A DNA stretch of 64,000 bases from Acidilobaceae archaeon (GTDB lineage: Archaea > Thermoproteota > Thermoprotei_A > Sulfolobales > Acidilobaceae): NCBI GenBank assembly GCA_027037535.1, contig JALVZQ010000003.1, positions 1-64,000 of the forward strand, written 5' to 3'. The stretch's first letter is position 1. Each line of letters opens with the position of its first letter. Both the position numbers and the translations under genes were made by a program. The notes beneath the pieces are model-generated. The model was not told where the DNA came from and ran no database searches. It worked only from the letters and a program-made list of their open reading frames with translations. Positions 33,190-43,618 of the stretch are shown one piece after another.

Positions 33190-34092
33190 TTATTCTTCAC
33201 CGACATTTATCGGGTATACAATCATGGGTATATCAATATATGCGATTAAACGCCATAAAGTTGTTCCCGTGATGTATTCATGCAGCCTCTTCTTCTTCAA
33301 GGTTTTTCCAACCAATAGACCAGTGACATTTAGTTGGTCTATCGCCGAGATAATCGCTTTTGAGGGTTTCCCTTCCAGTATCATTGTCTTAGCTTCAATA
33401 CCGTACTCCTTTAATATGGAGACAGCGCGAGTAACTAGTTTCTTCGAGTCCGCTTCGCTCTCTCCCGATTCTATAACATGGACTACGTATGCTTCTCCTG
33501 GTTCTCGTCTCCAAGCAGTTATAAGTAGCGATCCAAAGTATCGAATCATATCATCGCTCATATTGTCATCAACACCTATTAGGACACGTTTCAAGAAGTC
33601 TTGTTTTGCAGTATTCTCACGGTAGAGTATAGAGACTTTTTCTTCTTCTGCTTTAACCTTCAAAAGGATAACAGGTGTTCTTGACAGATTGATTACGCTT
33701 AGAGCTGTGCTTCCTATAGGGAATATTTTGAGTAGGCCTCGTCCTTTGTGTCCTATTAGTATTTCAGTGGCTCCTTCTTCGCTTGCTGCTTTGCATATAG
33801 CCTGGGCAGGATCCATTGGTGTATCGTTTATTACATAATATGCGTCTACTCCTTTAGTCTTCAAGAACTCCACTTTTTGTTCAAAGTATTCTTTTGCTTT
33901 TTTCACATATTCAGAGATTATCGCGTTTGGATCGAAGCCAGCAGCTGGATGATCTACTAGAGAGTCTTCTATTGCATAAAACAATACTAGTTCAGACCCA
34001 TATTTTTCGGCTATAGAGTATGCGAAATCTATTATGGCGTCACTCGCCTTGCTTAGGTCGACGGCTACGAGGAGCTTGTTTAAAGGTTTCAT
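33190..34092 (-). CDS. Universal stress protein, tandem UspA domains
   Basis: About 300 residues forming two UspA folds. The first domain (LLVAVDLSKASDAIIDFAYS) has the ATP-type loop GHKGRGLLKIFPIGSTALSV. The second (RVLIGVDDNMSDDMIRYFGS) has a less canonical loop, GKTLKKKRLHEYITGTTL. GGGTGAC just upstream selects ATG 34092 rather than ATG 34107. It is 30 bases after the DUF1646 transporter gene and probably co-transcribed, which suggests regulation of that transporter. Confidence 0.9.
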   Translation of the reverse strand: MKPLNKLLVAVDLSKASDAIIDFAYSIAEKYGSELVLFYAIEDSLVDHPAAGFDPNAIISEYVKKAKEYFEQKVEFLKTKGVDAYYVINDTPMDPAQAICKAASEEGATEILIGHKGRGLLKIFPIGSTALSVINLSRTPVILLKVKAEEEKVSILYRENTAKQDFLKRVLIGVDDNMSDDMIRYFGSLLITAWRREPGEAYVVHVIESGESEADSKKLVTRAVSILKEYGIEAKTMILEGKPSKAIISAIDQLNVTGLLVGKTLKKKRLHEYITGTTLWRLIAYIDIPMIVYPINVGEE

Positions 34093-34122
34093 GGTTATGT
34101 CACCCATTTATTTTATTTCTTG

Positions 34123-35229
34123 TTAGATTGTTATGTGTATGCCTGCTACTTCTACTAATATGAAGTATATCATTAGAACTACTACTCCGAATGGAACGCC
34201 TATGCGCGCCCACTCCTTGCTAGTTATCTTTAGTCTTCCGGCAGCTACAATGTTTGGTATATTGCCAGGGATCAGCATGCCTCCCGATATGAGTAGAGAT
34301 AGAAGGGCACTCCTAATCTGTTCCTCTGTTAGCACAGGACTAATTTCAGCAGCAGTTAAGGTTGCGTTATCAACAACGGCTGAAATAGTGTTCAGCCAGT
34401 AGAGCTGCCATGCCTCTAGCTTACTAAAGTACCATGCTACCAGTGGTGTGAAGCTATGTCCTAATAGTTCTAGTGCTGCAATGAATATGAATACTCTAAT
34501 GGTTCTATCTATGATGTTTCTCATAGTTTCGTTGTACTCTGCTTCTACTCCCTCGACATGAACTCCTTCTCTTTTCAACCGGATCGTTGTATACGCCGCT
34601 ATACCTATGATACCGGGTATAATGTACACGCCTAAGAGACGGAATAAGTAGTCAAATGATGCTCCAAGTTTGCTTATCGCTATGGTAGATAATGGTTCTC
34701 CAATAGGTGTGAGTGCTGCTCCAAGACCAACAGCGAAGGCGGTTAGTACGACGAACTCGATTTTTCTTTCCTTCGACATTTTGAGAGCGGCCGCTATCTC
34801 GGATAAGATTACTGCGGTAACAATAACACTGATTATGCTAGATATGAGGCCTAGTATAACGATGAATACGAATGCGAACATGTAGAAGCCCAATCTTTCT
34901 ATCAGGTTATTTATGAATCTATAGATGGGTTTGTGATAGTAGAGGAATATGAGTCCAAATATGAATACAACCTGCGTTATGCCTATTGGGAGTCCAGAGA
35001 CGGATACGGGGGTTGTCAATGCTTTTTTAGCTAGGGCAACTAGTTCCTCGTGGTTAAGTATATCATAGTGATAGTTTAGTGCTACCCCTACTAGTCCCAT
35101 GAGTAGGAAGAACGGTTCTAGGTTTTCTTCGATTTTCTTAGATACGAATGGCAAGAATAGTACTAAGAATAGTATAGCGAAGAGCCCTAGTGTAAGCCCG
35201 AGTATCGGCTCTCCCACGGTTGATTCCAT
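34123..35229 (-). CDS. DUF1646-family predicted cation transporter
   Basis: About 368 residues with ten or so membrane helices. It has the DUF1646 features GLGAALTPIGEPLSTIAISK and, near the C terminus, SAVVDNATLTAAEISP and GGMLIPGNIPNIVAAGRLKI. These are the two inverted-repeat hairpin motifs of the ion-transporter superfamily. GGTGGG before ATG 35229 marks the start; ATG 35250 is an alternative. It forms an operon with the tandem UspA gene. Confidence 0.87.
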   Translation of the reverse strand: MESTVGEPILGLTLGLFAILFLVLFLPFVSKKIEENLEPFFLLMGLVGVALNYHYDILNHEELVALAKKALTTPVSVSGLPIGITQVVFIFGLIFLYYHKPIYRFINNLIERLGFYMFAFVFIVILGLISSIISVIVTAVILSEIAAALKMSKERKIEFVVLTAFAVGLGAALTPIGEPLSTIAISKLGASFDYLFRLLGVYIIPGIIGIAAYTTIRLKREGVHVEGVEAEYNETMRNIIDRTIRVFIFIAALELLGHSFTPLVAWYFSKLEAWQLYWLNTISAVVDNATLTAAEISPVLTEEQIRSALLSLLISGGMLIPGNIPNIVAAGRLKITSKEWARIGVPFGVVVLMIYFILVEVAGIHITI

Positions 35230-35385
35230 GGTAACCCACCGTACAACCATGCAGATCTAGGAACATAGTTTGTATATAACGATGTAGTCATTACGTTTTC
35301 TAATGAAGGAGAAATACTGGCTATCTTATCTACATGCTTATGAATAATGTGGTATTGTGGGTAAAAATATAGTTCTTTAAATAAT

Positions 35386-36300
35386 TTATTTTCCTTTCTT
35401 CTCTTCAAGTTTCTTTATAAGCACAGGTAGGAACTGGTATAGGTCGGCTACTACTCCGTAGTCGGCTAGCTTGAATATTGGGGCGCTCTTGTCTTTGTTA
35501 ATTGCTACTATTATTTTTGAGTTATTTACTCCTGCCATGTGCTGTGGAGCACCGCTAATACCAACGGCAATATATAGTTTTGGCGCCACTCTCTTGCCGC
35601 TTATTCCGATCCAAGCGTCTTCTGGAAGCCACTTATAGTCTGCCGCTATAGGTCTGCTGGCTCCTACTTGTCCGCCGAGTAGTTCTGCTAGCTTGAATGC
35701 GAGCTCTAAGTCTTCCTTCTTCTTGAATCCTCTTCCTACACCTACTATTATCTCTGCATCTTCTAAGTTGATTCCACTTAGCTGTTTCGGTTTTATTTCT
35801 AGTAGTTTTACGCTGTCTTCTTCTATGGTTATCTCTTCTATGTTGCCTGAGCCTTCTCTTTGAACTGGTTCGAATACTTTTGCGTTGACTAATATGATGG
35901 CTGGATATGGGATTTTTTCTGTGGCGATTGCTCTTTCGCTGAGGAATCCACGTTTGTATATTATGTGGTCGTCTTTGAACTCTACACCTATTACGTCTGT
36001 GGCCATTGGAAGGTCATAGGTTCCTGCAAGTCTTGAGAGCGCGTCTCTGTTGTTCTTTGTACCGTATCCTACTATTACTTTGGGTTTTTTCTCATCATAT
36101 AATTTCTTGACAGCGTTGAATAATGCGCCGGGATGCTGGCTTTTTAAAACGTATACTTTTACGCCTAGCTTGGCCACTTCAGCAGCGTTGTCAGTGTTCT
36201 TGCCATAGAATAGAACTTCCACGTCTCCAAGGCTGGAGACAGCTGAAAGCGATTCTTTTACTTCCTGGACACTGCTTGCCACAATTATTGCATCGACCAT
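35386..36300 (-). CDS. etfA: Electron transfer flavoprotein, alpha subunit
   Basis: A 304-residue FixB/EtfA. The C-terminal FAD domain is clear: VGVGRGFKKKEDLELAFKLA, GASRPIAADYKWLPEDAWIG, KLYIAVGISGAPQHMAGV and INKDKSAPIFKLADYG. With EtfB it shuttles electrons between dehydrogenases and the quinone pool or ferredoxin. No EtfQO or FixCX genes are in this window. It follows etfB by 13 bases. Confidence 0.93.
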   Translation of the reverse strand: MVDAIIVASSVQEVKESLSAVSSLGDVEVLFYGKNTDNAAEVAKLGVKVYVLKSQHPGALFNAVKKLYDEKKPKVIVGYGTKNNRDALSRLAGTYDLPMATDVIGVEFKDDHIIYKRGFLSERAIATEKIPYPAIILVNAKVFEPVQREGSGNIEEITIEEDSVKLLEIKPKQLSGINLEDAEIIVGVGRGFKKKEDLELAFKLAELLGGQVGASRPIAADYKWLPEDAWIGISGKRVAPKLYIAVGISGAPQHMAGVNNSKIIVAINKDKSAPIFKLADYGVVADLYQFLPVLIKKLEEKKGK

Positions 36301-36313
36301 TCCTATTCACCCC

Positions 36314-37117
36314 CTAGAGAACTCCCTCCTTCTCGAGGGCTTCTATAAGCTTCTCAGCGATCTCTTCAAGCGTATCGCCCTCTATGATGATTTGTTTTCT
36401 GCTTACGGTCAGTATCTTGTACTCTACCGGTTCCTTCTTTCTTTCCGGTATCGGTTCGACGTCGGCCGCGCTTAGTGTTTTCTGAGGCTTTTTCCCTGCT
36501 CTCCTAATCTGTAATAGTGTAGGCGGCCTGGGCTCGTTAATCTCCTGGGTTACGCTTACTACTGCGGGGAGCGAGGCTTCCATTACCTCTATATGGTCTT
36601 CTACGTCTCTCTCAGCAACTATTTTGTCTCCGTTGATAGTGATCTTTCTCGCGTAGCTGATGAAGGGGAGTCCGAGTTTGGCTGCTACTCTTCCTGCAAT
36701 CTGTCCCGTTGTCTGGTCTATTGAGGCCTCTGCTACGAGGACTAGACTGGCGTTTGGTGCGTATTTCTTAATTGCGTTGGATAGGACTGTTGCTGTTATG
36801 ATGGGGTCGCCGGGTAGGAGTTTTTCGTCTGATACTATGTATGCTTCGTCAGCTCCCCTAGCGAGGGCTTCCTGGGTAACCATCTTTAATTCTCTTGTCC
36901 TCTTCTGTACTGGTCCCCATGGTAGTAGTAGTAGGGCAATGATTTTTCCTCCAAGCGTGTTTTTGAGTTCTTTTGCTGCCTCTAGCGCGTTTGCGTCAAT
37001 ATCGTCTAGTTTCAAGGGGATCGCGTCGAGATCCACTGTCCCATCGGGTTTTGAACGTGTCATGTCTGGATTGAGGGAGGGTTTGACAAGTACTACAATG
37101 TCTCCCATATTTAACAC
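36314..37117 (-). CDS. etfB: Electron transfer flavoprotein, beta subunit
   Basis: A 267-residue FixA/EtfB: VLVKPSLNPDMTRSKPDGTV at the N terminus, ALARGADEAYIVSDEKLLPG and ASIDQTTGQIAGRVAAKLGL in the core. This is the adenine-nucleotide or FAD-binding partner of EtfA. A C-terminal extension of about 40 residues follows the basic recognition segment (RRAGKKPQKTLS). The likely start is ATG 37108 or 37117; CACCC-complement GGGTG precedes it. Confidence 0.93.
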   Translation of the reverse strand: MLNMGDIVVLVKPSLNPDMTRSKPDGTVDLDAIPLKLDDIDANALEAAKELKNTLGGKIIALLLLPWGPVQKRTRELKMVTQEALARGADEAYIVSDEKLLPGDPIITATVLSNAIKKYAPNASLVLVAEASIDQTTGQIAGRVAAKLGLPFISYARKITINGDKIVAERDVEDHIEVMEASLPAVVSVTQEINEPRPPTLLQIRRAGKKPQKTLSAADVEPIPERKKEPVEYKILTVSRKQIIIEGDTLEEIAEKLIEALEKEGVL

Positions 37118-37257
37118 CCTTTAATTCGTATAGAGCCTTAGCTCCAGGTTAAGGATTTGTGTGTGCAAATCACCTTTATTTTAACAATATGGATTTGAAT
37201 CATATGAAGCTCGTCCCTAAGGATAAAAACCCCTTAAGGAAATCACCGGGGACTCGA

Positions 37258-37557
37258 CTACATCTTATAAACATGGGCGTGCGGGACATTCTTTACATAT
37301 AATACTGCCTCGGGATGAACCAGCCCCAGTTTTACCGCTATCTCGACGGTTTTCTTTCCTGTCAGGACTAATACTGAGGCTTCATACATTAATTTTACTA
37401 GATCAGCCTCTTCAACTAATTTATCTCCGTAGAGCTTCTCGGAGACTAATAGCGCGATTTTACGATCTTCATCATAGAATGCCTTTCCTACGAGTTCTTC
37501 GTCGGCAGCGAAGAGCATAGTTCCGTAAGGCGTTTTATATATTGATATGTGAAACAT
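37258..37557 (-). CDS. DUF424 family protein
   Basis: A 99-residue protein with the archaeal DUF424 pattern: YKTPYGTMLFAADEELVGKA, then AVKLGLVHPEAVLYVKNVPH at the C terminus. The family is conserved in archaea and its function is not established. It is monocistronic, on the same strand as etfBA but 140 bases upstream. Confidence 0.88.
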   Translation of the reverse strand: MFHISIYKTPYGTMLFAADEELVGKAFYDEDRKIALLVSEKLYGDKLVEEADLVKLMYEASVLVLTGKKTVEIAVKLGLVHPEAVLYVKNVPHAHVYKM

Positions 37558-37728
37558 GTTTCTTATTCACCGGTCCTAAGAGAATTATAATAGGGACACA
37601 TTAATGTTAACTATCCTTTTCAACGTCTATGAGATAAGATCTAATATAATGTTTGTAGAACCGAGCGTTGGAATGATATTTTAGATGGGAAAAAACAGTT
37701 CTTGAGCTAACTGTTATTTCGGGGGATT

Positions 37729-38661
37729 TTAGGGTTTTACTACTTTGTCCGTGAATAGTATCCATGGATCTACCAGTGTTTTTCCTTTTGCACTCACTGG
37801 CCTCTTGGCTGGTGGGTATTCTCTGTAGGTTGGTATGACTTTTTCAAGTCTCTGTTCAAACGTGTCTTTTGCTAGATTCACATAGAATACTCCAAGAGGT
37901 ATTTTGTCTCCCCATTCTAGCATCTTCTCGAGTATTGTCCCCATTTTGTTCTTGAAGTCGTCTATTGATGCTACTTGTGGGTCCCAGTTTGGATCCTCTT
38001 GGTCCAAGTAATATATTCTCTCCTCGTACCAGTCTTTGGTCATTATATTGTTGTATGTTGGACATGGTTGGAGTATCTGTACGAGGCTTGTGCCTTTGTG
38101 CTCGATTGCTTTCTTGATTAGTTCTTTTGTTTCCTTGACGTGGTATGCGTAGCCACGTGCTATGTACGTGTATCCGCTTGCTAGTGCTAGGAGCAGAGGG
38201 TTTAGGTTGTCGTGTAGGTTTGGTCCTGGGAGCGCTTTGGTTTGCCACCAGCTTGGGAGCGTTGGTCCTGCTTGGCCCTTGGTTAGTCCATATACTGCGT
38301 TGTCGTGGACGATGACCGTTATGTCGAGGTTTCTTCGTCCGATGGAGACGAAGTGCTCTACGCCTATTCCAAGCATGTCACCGTCTCCGCCTTCTGCTAT
38401 GACTGTGAGCTCGGGGTTTGCAATCTTGATTCCTGTTGCCGTAGGTATAGCTCTGCCATGGAGTACATGTATGGTGTTTCCTTTAATGTAGTAACAGGAT
38501 CTTCCGCTACATCCTATTCCCGTTACGACGACAAGGTTGCTTGGATCAATGTCTAGCTCTGCGAGCGCTCGATGTAATGCGTTGAGTATACCGAAGTTTC
38601 CACATCCAGGGCACCACTGTACCCAGGCATCCGTCTTATAGTCTAGCCAGCTACGCGCCAC
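37729..38661 (-). CDS. 2-oxoacid:ferredoxin oxidoreductase, beta subunit
   Basis: A 310-residue TPP-binding subunit. WCPGCGNFGILNALHRAL and GIGCSGRSCYYI give the cluster-ligating cysteines, and AEGGDGDMLGIGVEHF the Mg-TPP site. With the alpha subunit upstream it oxidises 2-oxoacids to acyl-CoA and CO2, reducing ferredoxin. The two genes overlap by 11 bases. Substrate range (pyruvate, 2-oxoglutarate or broad, as in Sulfolobus OFOR) cannot be told from sequence. Confidence 0.94.
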   Translation of the reverse strand: MARSWLDYKTDAWVQWCPGCGNFGILNALHRALAELDIDPSNLVVVTGIGCSGRSCYYIKGNTIHVLHGRAIPTATGIKIANPELTVIAEGGDGDMLGIGVEHFVSIGRRNLDITVIVHDNAVYGLTKGQAGPTLPSWWQTKALPGPNLHDNLNPLLLALASGYTYIARGYAYHVKETKELIKKAIEHKGTSLVQILQPCPTYNNIMTKDWYEERIYYLDQEDPNWDPQVASIDDFKNKMGTILEKMLEWGDKIPLGVFYVNLAKDTFEQRLEKVIPTYREYPPAKRPVSAKGKTLVDPWILFTDKVVKP

Positions 38662-40591
38662 CGCTCACCACCACCTCTTTCTCTCCTGTCTCGACTATGC
38701 GTTTAACTGCATGGGCTACCTCTGTATCCCAGAGGGCCCTGCCCGTGAGCTTCTTGACGAAATGCTCTATTGTGAATCCTGTATAGCCGCGTATGAGGAA
38801 TGCGGCTTGAGCGAGGTCGTTCTGTTCTATGTCTATTACTAGTTCAGCGTTTGTTAGCACGTCGAGCACAGGTTTTACCGGGAACGGATAGAATAGTCTA
38901 AGCTGTAGGAAGTTTACTTTTATCCCGTCTTTTTCTAGAAGCTTCATTGCTTCAAGTATTATTGGCTTTGTGGATCCCCAGCTTACTAGTGTTATCTTGG
39001 CATCAGGGTCTCCATGGAGCACTACTTTTTCAGAGTCAGGTATCTCTCTTGCTATGGTCTCGAACTTTCTTCTCCTCTTAGCCATCATTTGGTCTCTAAC
39101 TATAGGATCTTCTGTGGGCATACCGTCCTCGGTATGTTCTAAGCCTGTCCATGTTAGTGGAACTTTGCCCATTGGAGCACGTGGACTTATTCCGTCTTCG
39201 GTAATCTTGTATCGCAGGTAGTCTTTTCCAGGGTTCTCCACGAATTTGCCTCTTTCGATCGCGGCTTTTAGTGGATTGATATCTTCTCTATGTAGGCTTG
39301 TTATTGTTGACGCAAGGTATTTGTCTACTAGATGTATTACGGGTGTCTGGTATTTCTCCGCCCAGTTGAGGGCCTTAATGGCGTCGTAGTACGCTTCTAT
39401 GTGGTCTCCGCTGGCGACGACGATCTTTGGATTATCGCCGTGTCCTGAGAAGAGCGTGTGTAGAAGGTCTTGTTGTCCCTCCCTAGTTGGCAGTCCTGTG
39501 CTCGGTCCTCCTCTCTGCCAAACTGTTATTACTACAGGGATCTCTGCCATTATCGCTAGGCTAATTGCCTCGTTCATAAGGGCGAAGCCAGGACCGCTTG
39601 TGGATGTCGAGGTTCTGGCTCCCGCTACAGCCGCGCCGAGAGCGGACATTATTGCTGATAGCTCGTCTTCTGTCTGGAGAACTACCGCGCCGAGCTTCTT
39701 TAGCCCGAGTACTTCTTCTGCCCAAGGAGCAAGTTCAAAGTTTCTGTGGCCTTCTAGGAAGAGTGCCTCGTCGCTAGCAGGCGTTATCGGATAGTATGTC
39801 TGCATTGTTAGGCCGCCAACCACCTTGCCCATTGCTACTATTTCGTTGCCTGTCGCTAGCATGGTTTCTTTTCCTAGATGCGGTCCTTCTGGTAGGAAAC
39901 AGCAGGGTCCTCCGTAGTTTTCGTCGACGTATTCGATTGCTATACGTGCTGCTAGAATGTTCATATCTACTACCTTCTTCTTTGCGGCGAAATGCGTTGC
40001 TATCGCTTTCTCGATCCAGTTAGGCTCTACTCCTAGGAGGTATAGTGTTGTGGCTAGACCTATGGTGTTTAGTGTTTTCGAGACTCTGCTTAGAGGAGCG
40101 TTTGTTGCTGAGGCTACTTTTCTTATTAAGTCTCTCATTGGGAGACCTATCGTTTTTACGCCATTTTCTTCAGCTACCTTCACCGCGCTCTCTGCTGTGG
40201 GCTCCATTCCTCTTTCTTCGAAGAACTTAATTAGCCGCTCTTTAAGTGGCTTAGGCATAGGCGCGATCGTTTTTATTTTCGTTTTTCTCGTTGAGGAATC
40301 GTATACTATGAAGCCGTCTTTCTTAACATCGGTGAAGTGGGTGAGAACGCTCTCCGCGTCGAGGACGGTTGCAGCGTCTACAGGGAAGTTAATGGCACCA
40401 GGTCTCTCTGGCTTTACTCTTATTGTAAAATAGCTGTGTGCACCCATGATGTTGCTTTGGTATTCTCTTGTTCCTATTACCTGGTAGCCTTTGAGGACGA
40501 ATGTTTTCAGGGCTATTTGACCGGCGGACTCGATGCCCCCTCCTTGGGGGCCGCCGATGAGGAATTTCAGGTCTATGCTGCTGTTACTCAC
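38651..40591 (-). CDS. 2-oxoacid:ferredoxin oxidoreductase, fused gamma-alpha subunit
   Basis: About 646 residues: an N-terminal gamma domain (LIGGPQGGGIESAGQIALKT) fused to the alpha domain, which carries the YYPITPASDEALFLEGH motif (YPITP) of two-subunit crenarchaeal oxidoreductases, then TSTSGPGFALMNEAISLAIM and the C-terminal domain. The start is set at GTG 40591 because GGGGTG lies 6 bases upstream; a TTG at 40615 is in frame. It is probably co-transcribed with the Zn-protein gene just upstream. Confidence 0.93.
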   Translation of the reverse strand: MSNSSIDLKFLIGGPQGGGIESAGQIALKTFVLKGYQVIGTREYQSNIMGAHSYFTIRVKPERPGAINFPVDAATVLDAESVLTHFTDVKKDGFIVYDSSTRKTKIKTIAPMPKPLKERLIKFFEERGMEPTAESAVKVAEENGVKTIGLPMRDLIRKVASATNAPLSRVSKTLNTIGLATTLYLLGVEPNWIEKAIATHFAAKKKVVDMNILAARIAIEYVDENYGGPCCFLPEGPHLGKETMLATGNEIVAMGKVVGGLTMQTYYPITPASDEALFLEGHRNFELAPWAEEVLGLKKLGAVVLQTEDELSAIMSALGAAVAGARTSTSTSGPGFALMNEAISLAIMAEIPVVITVWQRGGPSTGLPTREGQQDLLHTLFSGHGDNPKIVVASGDHIEAYYDAIKALNWAEKYQTPVIHLVDKYLASTITSLHREDINPLKAAIERGKFVENPGKDYLRYKITEDGISPRAPMGKVPLTWTGLEHTEDGMPTEDPIVRDQMMAKRRRKFETIAREIPDSEKVVLHGDPDAKITLVSWGSTKPIILEAMKLLEKDGIKVNFLQLRLFYPFPVKPVLDVLTNAELVIDIEQNDLAQAAFLIRGYTGFTIEHFVKKLTGRALWDTEVAHAVKRIVETGEKEVVVSGGA

Positions 40592-40611
40592 CCCGTGCAC
40601 CCCATTCTTTC

Positions 40612-40968
40612 TCAAAAGACACTATATAGTTCCTCCTTAATATCTGGGTCGACATAGGCCCCTCTATGCACCCTATGTCCTTCTTTCACGTGTTGGAGGG
40701 CCTCATAGCCAGTTATCCTTGTTTTACACGTAGAGCACCAATATAGTTTGTTTTCATTTATTTTTAAAGGTTCAAAAAAGCTACATGTATCTATATCTAA
40801 AGTATACTTGTTATGGCGTTCACAATATCCGATAAAGCTATAGAACACGTTTGGGCGCCAGTAATTACAGAAAGCGCATTTTTTCTCGATCCTAGAGATA
40901 CGATCTATTCTGATACCCGATTCCACGTCACTTTTTTCCTGTTTCATGCTCAATGTTTCATCATCCAA
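40612..40968 (-). CDS. Small Cys-rich, probable zinc-binding protein
   Basis: A 118-residue protein of unknown function. It has a C-x2-C...C-x-x-H region (CAFCNYWRP, GYCERHNKYTLD) and a classical C-x2-C...H-x4-H finger (WCSTCKTRITGYEALQHVKE, GHRVH). It may bind nucleic acid or protein. It ends 20 bases before the oxidoreductase start on the same strand, so an operon is likely. Confidence 0.72.
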   Translation of the reverse strand: MDDETLSMKQEKSDVESGIRIDRISRIEKKCAFCNYWRPNVFYSFIGYCERHNKYTLDIDTCSFFEPLKINENKLYWCSTCKTRITGYEALQHVKEGHRVHRGAYVDPDIKEELYSVF

Positions 40969-41101
40969 GCTTAGAATTCAGTATCCTGTTAGTGGATAAA
41001 TGAGTGAAGAAGTAGTTACGTCATAACTTGTGAAGGTTAAGTGGAATAATTACTTGGATCCTTGGCTGGATAGGGGAAAATGAGAGACTAATGAGGCTTG
41101 T

Positions 41102-43558
41102 TTAGAGGTTCCGCAGTTTTTCTAGCATTATCTTCTTTTCGATGCTTGCTACTCTTCTCCTTGTTGAGACGACGGCGTCTGGGTTTACGCTGATGGAATC
41201 TATCCCGTTCCTGACGAGGAATTCAACGAGTTCTGGATATACGCTGGGTGCTTGTCCGCATATGCTGGCGGTTACTCCGTTTTTGTGTGCTGCGTCTATT
41301 ATCATTTTGATGGCCTTGAGTACTGCAGGGTCTCTCTCGTCGAAGTAGCCCATTCTCGCCAATAATCCGCTGTCTCTGTCTACTCCTAGTACCAGCTGGG
41401 TTAGATCGTTGCTACCGATGCTGAATCCGTCTATTAATTTTGCGAACTCGTCTGCTAGTAGGACTGTGCTTGGTACTTCGACCATTATCCATACCTTGAA
41501 GTCCCTTCCTCTTTCGAGGCCCTCGTCAGCCATTATTTGGAGGGCTTTCTTTAGTTCCCACGTTGTCCTCACGAAGGGGAACATTACCCATACGTTCTTT
41601 AGGCCCCATTCGTCTCTGACCTTCTTTATTGCTCTAAGCTCGAGCCTGAAAGCGGGCTCGAATTTTGGCGTTATATATCGTGATACTCCTCTCCATCCAA
41701 TCATTGGGTTTCTCTCATCGATATCCTCGTATTTCTCGCCTCCTCTGAGGCGCCTGTATTCGTTGGATTTGAAGTCGCTGAATCTGACTACTACGGGTCT
41801 CGGATATATTGCTGATGCTACTTTGGCTATTCCTTCGGCTAGCTTGTCTACGAAGTAGACTCCTCTTCCCTGGTCTACTAGGTAGAGTGGATGGTATCCG
41901 ATCCAGCTCGAGATTATGAATTCTATTCTCATTAGTCCTATTCCGTCGAAGGGCAAGTTCTTGTACCTGTCGATTTCGTCTGGTTGTCCTAGGTTCATAT
42001 AGATTTTAGTAGCGGTTACAGGATAGAGCTCCATTACTAGCTCGGCTGGGACGCCTGTGGGTCCTGCTTCTTCTTTTTCGGGCTTCTCTTCGATGATTTT
42101 TCCACTATATACTACGCCTCTGCTACCGTCGACGGTGACGAGCATTCCGTCCTTTAGGACCTCTGTGGCATTACCTGTACCTACTACGGCCGGTATACCT
42201 AGCTCTCTTGCTACGATTGCTGCGTGAGCAGTCATTCCTCCTTCATCAGTTACTATTGCAGCGGCCATTTTCATATAGGGTACCCAGTCTGGATCCGTCA
42301 TCTTTGTAACTAGTATGTCTCCTTTCTTCATTTTCTTGGCGGCTTCCTCTACGCTGAGGGCTACTTTGACTATTCCGGCTGCTTGTCCTGGGCTTGCAGG
42401 AACTCCGCGTACGAGTACTTCGCCTTTTTTAATCTGGGCTTCTTCTGTTTCTTTTGGTGCCTCTACCTTTCGCTTTTGGCTCCATACGGTTTCCGGCCTT
42501 GCCTGTACTAGGAAGAGGTTGTCCGGAGGCTCTATTTCTGAGTCTATTGCCCATTCTATATCCATGTGGTGGCCGAAGTGTTGTTCTACTTTTAGAGCTA
42601 CCTCGGCTAGCTTTCTGACTTCTTCGTCGCTTAGAGAGGGCTTATCCGGCCTGATATCGTATTTTTCTATTATCAGTGCTATCTCTGGGTGTATCTTCTT
42701 TAGTTCTTCTAGCTCCTCTTGGCTTTCGGGTATTTTTATTTCGACGTTCTGTCGCCTCCTTGGGTCATAGAATAATGCCTTTGTCTTCGGCGAGATTCTT
42801 CTCTCGACTATTTCTAGGGTTTCTTTGTCTACGACGAAGGAGTCGGGGGTTACTTTTCCTCCTACTATGTATTCTCCGAGGCCCCAGATGCTTTCGATTA
42901 CTATTTTTGATTCGTCGCCTGTTACGGGGTGTAGTGTGAACATGACACCGCTACTTCTGCTTGACACCATTTTCTGGACTACTACGGCCATGTAGGCGTT
43001 CTCGTGGGAGACGTTGAGAGAGTCTCTATAGCTTAGGGCTCTCGCGGTCCATAGGCTTGCCCACGCCTTCTTTACGTGTTCGATTACCTCATCTACTCCT
43101 GATACGTTTAGGTATGTGTCTTGCTGGCCGGCGAAGCTCGCCTCCGGCAGGTCTTCCACGGTAGCACTGCTTCTTACTGCTACTCGTGGGTTTTCTACTC
43201 CTATTTTCTCGGCTAGTTTAAGGTATGCTTGTGCTATTGCATCTCTAAGTCGTTTAGGCATTGGTGTTCTAACGAACTTTGATCGGATCATTTGGCTTGC
43301 TTTTTCGTATTCTTCCGGTTTACCGCTAATTATAACTTCCTCTAGGACATATTTTATGAAGCCAGAGATCCCTGTCTCGAGAATGAATTGTTTGTATGCT
43401 TCGCTGGTTACTACGAATCCAGGTGGTACTGGTATTCCTGCTTTCATCATTTCTCCGAGGCCAACTGCTTTGCCTCCTACGAGATCATGATGTGTGTTGT
43501 CTACTTCTTCTAGCCATAGGATATACTTCTTGTCTCTGTAGGACAAAATTCTCACCAT
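41102..43558 (-). CDS. ppsA: Phosphoenolpyruvate synthase
   Basis: An 818-residue enzyme making PEP from pyruvate and ATP for gluconeogenesis. The N-terminal ATP-grasp domain ([40 protein letters not shown]) is followed by the central swivelling domain with the phosphorylated His in [14 protein letters not shown]. The C-terminal TIM barrel carries the Cys in SICGQAPS and [19 protein letters not shown]. Full length, single gene. Confidence 0.96.
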   Translation of the reverse strand: MVRILSYRDKKYILWLEEVDNTHHDLVGGKAVGLGEMMKAGIPVPPGFVVTSEAYKQFILETGISGFIKYVLEEVIISGKPEEYEKASQMIRSKFVRTPMPKRLRDAIAQAYLKLAEKIGVENPRVAVRSSATVEDLPEASFAGQQDTYLNVSGVDEVIEHVKKAWASLWTARALSYRDSLNVSHENAYMAVVVQKMVSSRSSGVMFTLHPVTGDESKIVIESIWGLGEYIVGGKVTPDSFVVDKETLEIVERRISPKTKALFYDPRRRQNVEIKIPESQEELEELKKIHPEIALIIEKYDIRPDKPSLSDEEVRKLAEVALKVEQHFGHHMDIEWAIDSEIEPPDNLFLVQARPETVWSQKRKVEAPKETEEAQIKKGEVLVRGVPASPGQAAGIVKVALSVEEAAKKMKKGDILVTKMTDPDWVPYMKMAAAIVTDEGGMTAHAAIVARELGIPAVVGTGNATEVLKDGMLVTVDGSRGVVYSGKIIEEKPEKEEAGPTGVPAELVMELYPVTATKIYMNLGQPDEIDRYKNLPFDGIGLMRIEFIISSWIGYHPLYLVDQGRGVYFVDKLAEGIAKVASAIYPRPVVVRFSDFKSNEYRRLRGGEKYEDIDERNPMIGWRGVSRYITPKFEPAFRLELRAIKKVRDEWGLKNVWVMFPFVRTTWELKKALQIMADEGLERGRDFKVWIMVEVPSTVLLADEFAKLIDGFSIGSNDLTQLVLGVDRDSGLLARMGYFDERDPAVLKAIKMIIDAAHKNGVTASICGQAPSVYPELVEFLVRNGIDSISVNPDAVVSTRRRVASIEKKIMLEKLRNL

Positions 43559-43618
43559 GTAAAATAAAGGGTTTTCCGCAAGTTTTAAATGTTAATTTTG
43601 GATGATGGGAATTGAAAA

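Noticed and set aside
33130-33190. Minus-strand ATGAAGA, 12 bases, CTGA, with a further CTGA upstream, resembling a C/D sRNA
   Set aside because: The other half has 24 bases between boxes, the C boxes are degenerate and no closing stem is seen.
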